Positions 62,503-64,000 of a DNA stretch of 64,000 bases are shown here, one piece after another. The notes beneath the pieces are model-generated. The model was not told the origin of the DNA. It did no database searches and saw only the letters and a program-made list of their open reading frames with translations. Where the stretch lies: positions 645,898-709,897 of the forward strand of contig NZ_BSTJ01000001.1 in NCBI RefSeq assembly GCF_030269445.1, written 5' to 3'. The first letter of the stretch is position 1; each line of letters starts with the position of its first letter. Position numbers and translations under genes: made by a program. Source of the DNA: Actinoallomurus iriomotensis. GTDB taxonomy: Bacteria > Actinomycetota > Actinomycetes > Streptosporangiales > Streptosporangiaceae.

Positions 62503-63764
62503 TGGAGGACTTCCGCGAGTTGCTCGACGACTGCGTGCACTGCGGGTTCTGCCTGCCCACGTGCCCGACGTACCAGCTGTGGGGCGAGGAGATGGACTCC
62601 CCGCGCGGGCGGATCCACCTGATGAGCCAGCACGAGCAGGGCGAGCCGCTCAGCGGGCCGATGATCGAGCACTTCGACCGCTGTCTCGGCTGCATGGCCT
62701 GTGTGACCGCGTGCCCGTCGGGCGTCAAGTACGACCGGCTCATCGAGGTCACCAGGGCCAAGGTCGAGGACGAACGGCCGCGCGGTCGTACCGATCGGCT
62801 GCTCCGCGAGGCGATCTTCGCGTTCTTCCCGTACCCGAAGCGCCTTCGTCTCCTGCGCGGGCCGCTCCGCGCGTACCAGGCATCCAAGATCAACATGGCG
62901 CCCCTGCTGAACCGGATCTCGCCGACGCTGGCGGCCATGGAGCGGCTGGCGCCGCCGCGCGCCTCCCATGTGCGCCTGCCCGAGCGCGTCGCCGCCCGCG
63001 GCGAGCGCCGCGCCGTCGTCGGCATGCTGACCGGCTGCGTGCAGCGGGAGTTCTTCCCCGGCGTCAACGCCGCGACCGCGCGCGTCCTGGCGATGGAGGG
63101 CTGCGACGTCGTCATCTCCAAGGACCAGGGCTGCTGCGGGGCGCTGTCACTGCACTCCGGGCGGGCGGCGGAGGCCAGGGCGTTCGCCAAGAAGACCATC
63201 GAGACCTTCGCCGACGTGGACGTGGTGGTCGTCAACGCGGCCGGGTGCGGCTCGGCGATGAAGGACTACGGCGACGTGCTGGCCGACGAGCCCGAGTGGG
63301 CGGAACGGGCACGGGAGTTCTCGGTCAAGACACGCGACCTCACCGAGTACCTCGCCGAGCTGGGGCCGCGCGCCACCCGCCATCCGCTGGAGATCACGGT
63401 CGCCTACCACGACGCCTGCCACCTCGCCCACGCCCAGGGCATCCGCGTCCAGCCGCGCGCGCTGCTCGCGGGCATCCCCGGCCTGGAGATCCGCGAGATC
63501 GCCGACCCGGAGATCTGCTGTGGTTCGGCGGGCGTCTACAACCTGCTGCAGCCCGAGGCCGCCGGTGAGCTCGGCGACCGCAAGGCCGCGAACGTGTCGG
63601 CGACCGGAGCGGACCTGCTCGTGGCCGCCAACCCGGGCTGCTCGTTGCAGATCGCCACGGCGCTGCGCCGCCGGGGCGAGGAGATCGCGGTGGCACACAC
63701 CGCGGAAGTGCTCGACGCGTCCATTCGGGGGATCGGCAAGGAGCAGTTGTCCCCTCGGAGGTGA
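62502..63764 (+). CDS. glcF: Glycolate oxidase iron-sulfur subunit GlcF
   Basis: A 420-residue Fe-S protein. Two [4Fe-4S] motifs are CVHCGFCLPTCPTYQLWGEE and CLGCMACVTACPSGVKYDRL. Two CCG domains follow: GCVQREFFPGVNAATARVLA with KDQGCCGALSLHSGRA, and AYHDACHLAHAQGIRVQPRA with CCGSAGVYNLLQPEAAG. It passes electrons from the flavin subunits to the membrane pool. GTG 62502 follows GGGGGG. Its stop lies inside the SD of the permease gene. Confidence 0.95.
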   Translation: MEDFRELLDDCVHCGFCLPTCPTYQLWGEEMDSPRGRIHLMSQHEQGEPLSGPMIEHFDRCLGCMACVTACPSGVKYDRLIEVTRAKVEDERPRGRTDRLLREAIFAFFPYPKRLRLLRGPLRAYQASKINMAPLLNRISPTLAAMERLAPPRASHVRLPERVAARGERRAVVGMLTGCVQREFFPGVNAATARVLAMEGCDVVISKDQGCCGALSLHSGRAAEARAFAKKTIETFADVDVVVVNAAGCGSAMKDYGDVLADEPEWAERAREFSVKTRDLTEYLAELGPRATRHPLEITVAYHDACHLAHAQGIRVQPRALLAGIPGLEIREIADPEICCGSAGVYNLLQPEAAGELGDRKAANVSATGADLLVAANPGCSLQIATALRRRGEEIAVAHTAEVLDASIRGIGKEQLSPRR

Positions 63765-63770
63765 CCCCCG

Positions 63771-64000
63771 TTGTACCGCCAAGTGCTCGATCCCGTCGCT
63801 CATTCCCTGGCGTGGAGCTCGCTGGTCTCGGCGCTCCCCCTGCTCACCCTGTTCGTACTGCTGGGTCTCGTGCGGATGCGCGCGTGGCTGGCCTCGGTCA
63901 TCGCCCTGGCGGTGTCGGTGGTCGTCGCGATCGGGGCGTACGGCATGCCCACCGGCCAGGCGCTGCTCGCCGGCGGTGAAGGGGCGGTGTTCGGCTTCTT
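63771..64000 (+). CDS. Lactate/glycolate permease, N-terminal part
   Basis: The visible 76 residues start LYRQVLDPVAHSLAWSSLVS and continue ALPLLTLFVLLGLVRMRAWL, SVIALAVSVVVAIGAYGMPT and GQALLAGGEGAVFGFF. This matches the N-terminus of the LctP/GlcA permease family (about 550 residues, 12 or more helices). TTG 63771 follows GGAGGTGA at 6 bp. Being last in the glcDEF operon it probably imports glycolate or lactate. The gene runs off the right edge. Confidence 0.88.
   Translation, partial: MYRQVLDPVAHSLAWSSLVSALPLLTLFVLLGLVRMRAWLASVIALAVSVVVAIGAYGMPTGQALLAGGEGAVFGF

Overview
This 64 kb window is chromosomal DNA of a high-GC actinomycete. The evidence is very GC-rich coding sequence, frequent GTG and TTG starts, F420-linked oxidoreductases, an actinobacterial leuA leader peptide, and the actinobacterial order recO-uppS, era, ybeY-phoH, hrcA-dnaJ-rsmE, hemW, lepA, rpsT, holA, comEC-comEA and degV. 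A member of the Streptosporangiales is my best guess, but the genus cannot be fixed from the sequence alone. No rRNA, tRNA, CRISPR array or prophage was seen.

Layout. 0-5.4 kb is accessory: a small MerR protein, a DHA1 drug exporter coupled to an internally deleted thioredoxin-reductase-like ORF, a divergent XRE/cupin regulator, two proteins of unknown function and a TetR regulator. 5.4-26 kb holds the minus-strand core: uppS, recO, leuA with a Leu-codon leader peptide, era, a degenerate cytidine deaminase, a CNNM/CorC protein, ybeY, phoH, a HIT protein, rsmE, dnaJ and hrcA with a CIRCE operator. Accessory genes sit between these: a protealysin-type M4 protease with its emfourin-type inhibitor, a second exporter, ddaH, a SigE-family sigma factor with a membrane partner, and a DUF6924 protein. 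26-43.5 kb continues with DUF3097, two DUF4870 proteins, hemW, redox enzymes, lepA, rpsT, holA and comEC-comEA. A HAD-like protein and a protein made of four DivIVA-type motifs lie between rpsT and holA.

43.5-56 kb is a second accessory stretch: a secreted type B carboxylesterase, a Ser/Thr kinase, degV, an IS701-type transposase that appears to lack its first catalytic Asp, an MHYT membrane sensor, a SpoU methyltransferase, and a run of small regulators (PadR, HxlR) among decayed genes, then a phosphotransferase and hutI. 56.5-64 kb carries hflX and a glycolate/glyoxylate module: malate synthase, glcD-glcE-glcF with overlapping stops and starts, and the beginning of a lactate/glycolate permease. 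Palindromes in front of aceB and of glcD suggest control by a dedicated regulator that is not in the window.

Functional logic. The last module would import glycolate, oxidise it to glyoxylate and condense that with acetyl-CoA to malate. The core minus-strand genes serve ribosome assembly, heat shock, cell-wall lipid carrier synthesis, DNA repair and DNA uptake. The 51-53 kb stretch looks like a place where genes are being lost: a frameshifted gene, a C-terminal regulator fragment and an internally shortened flavoprotein lie within about 2.3 kb.
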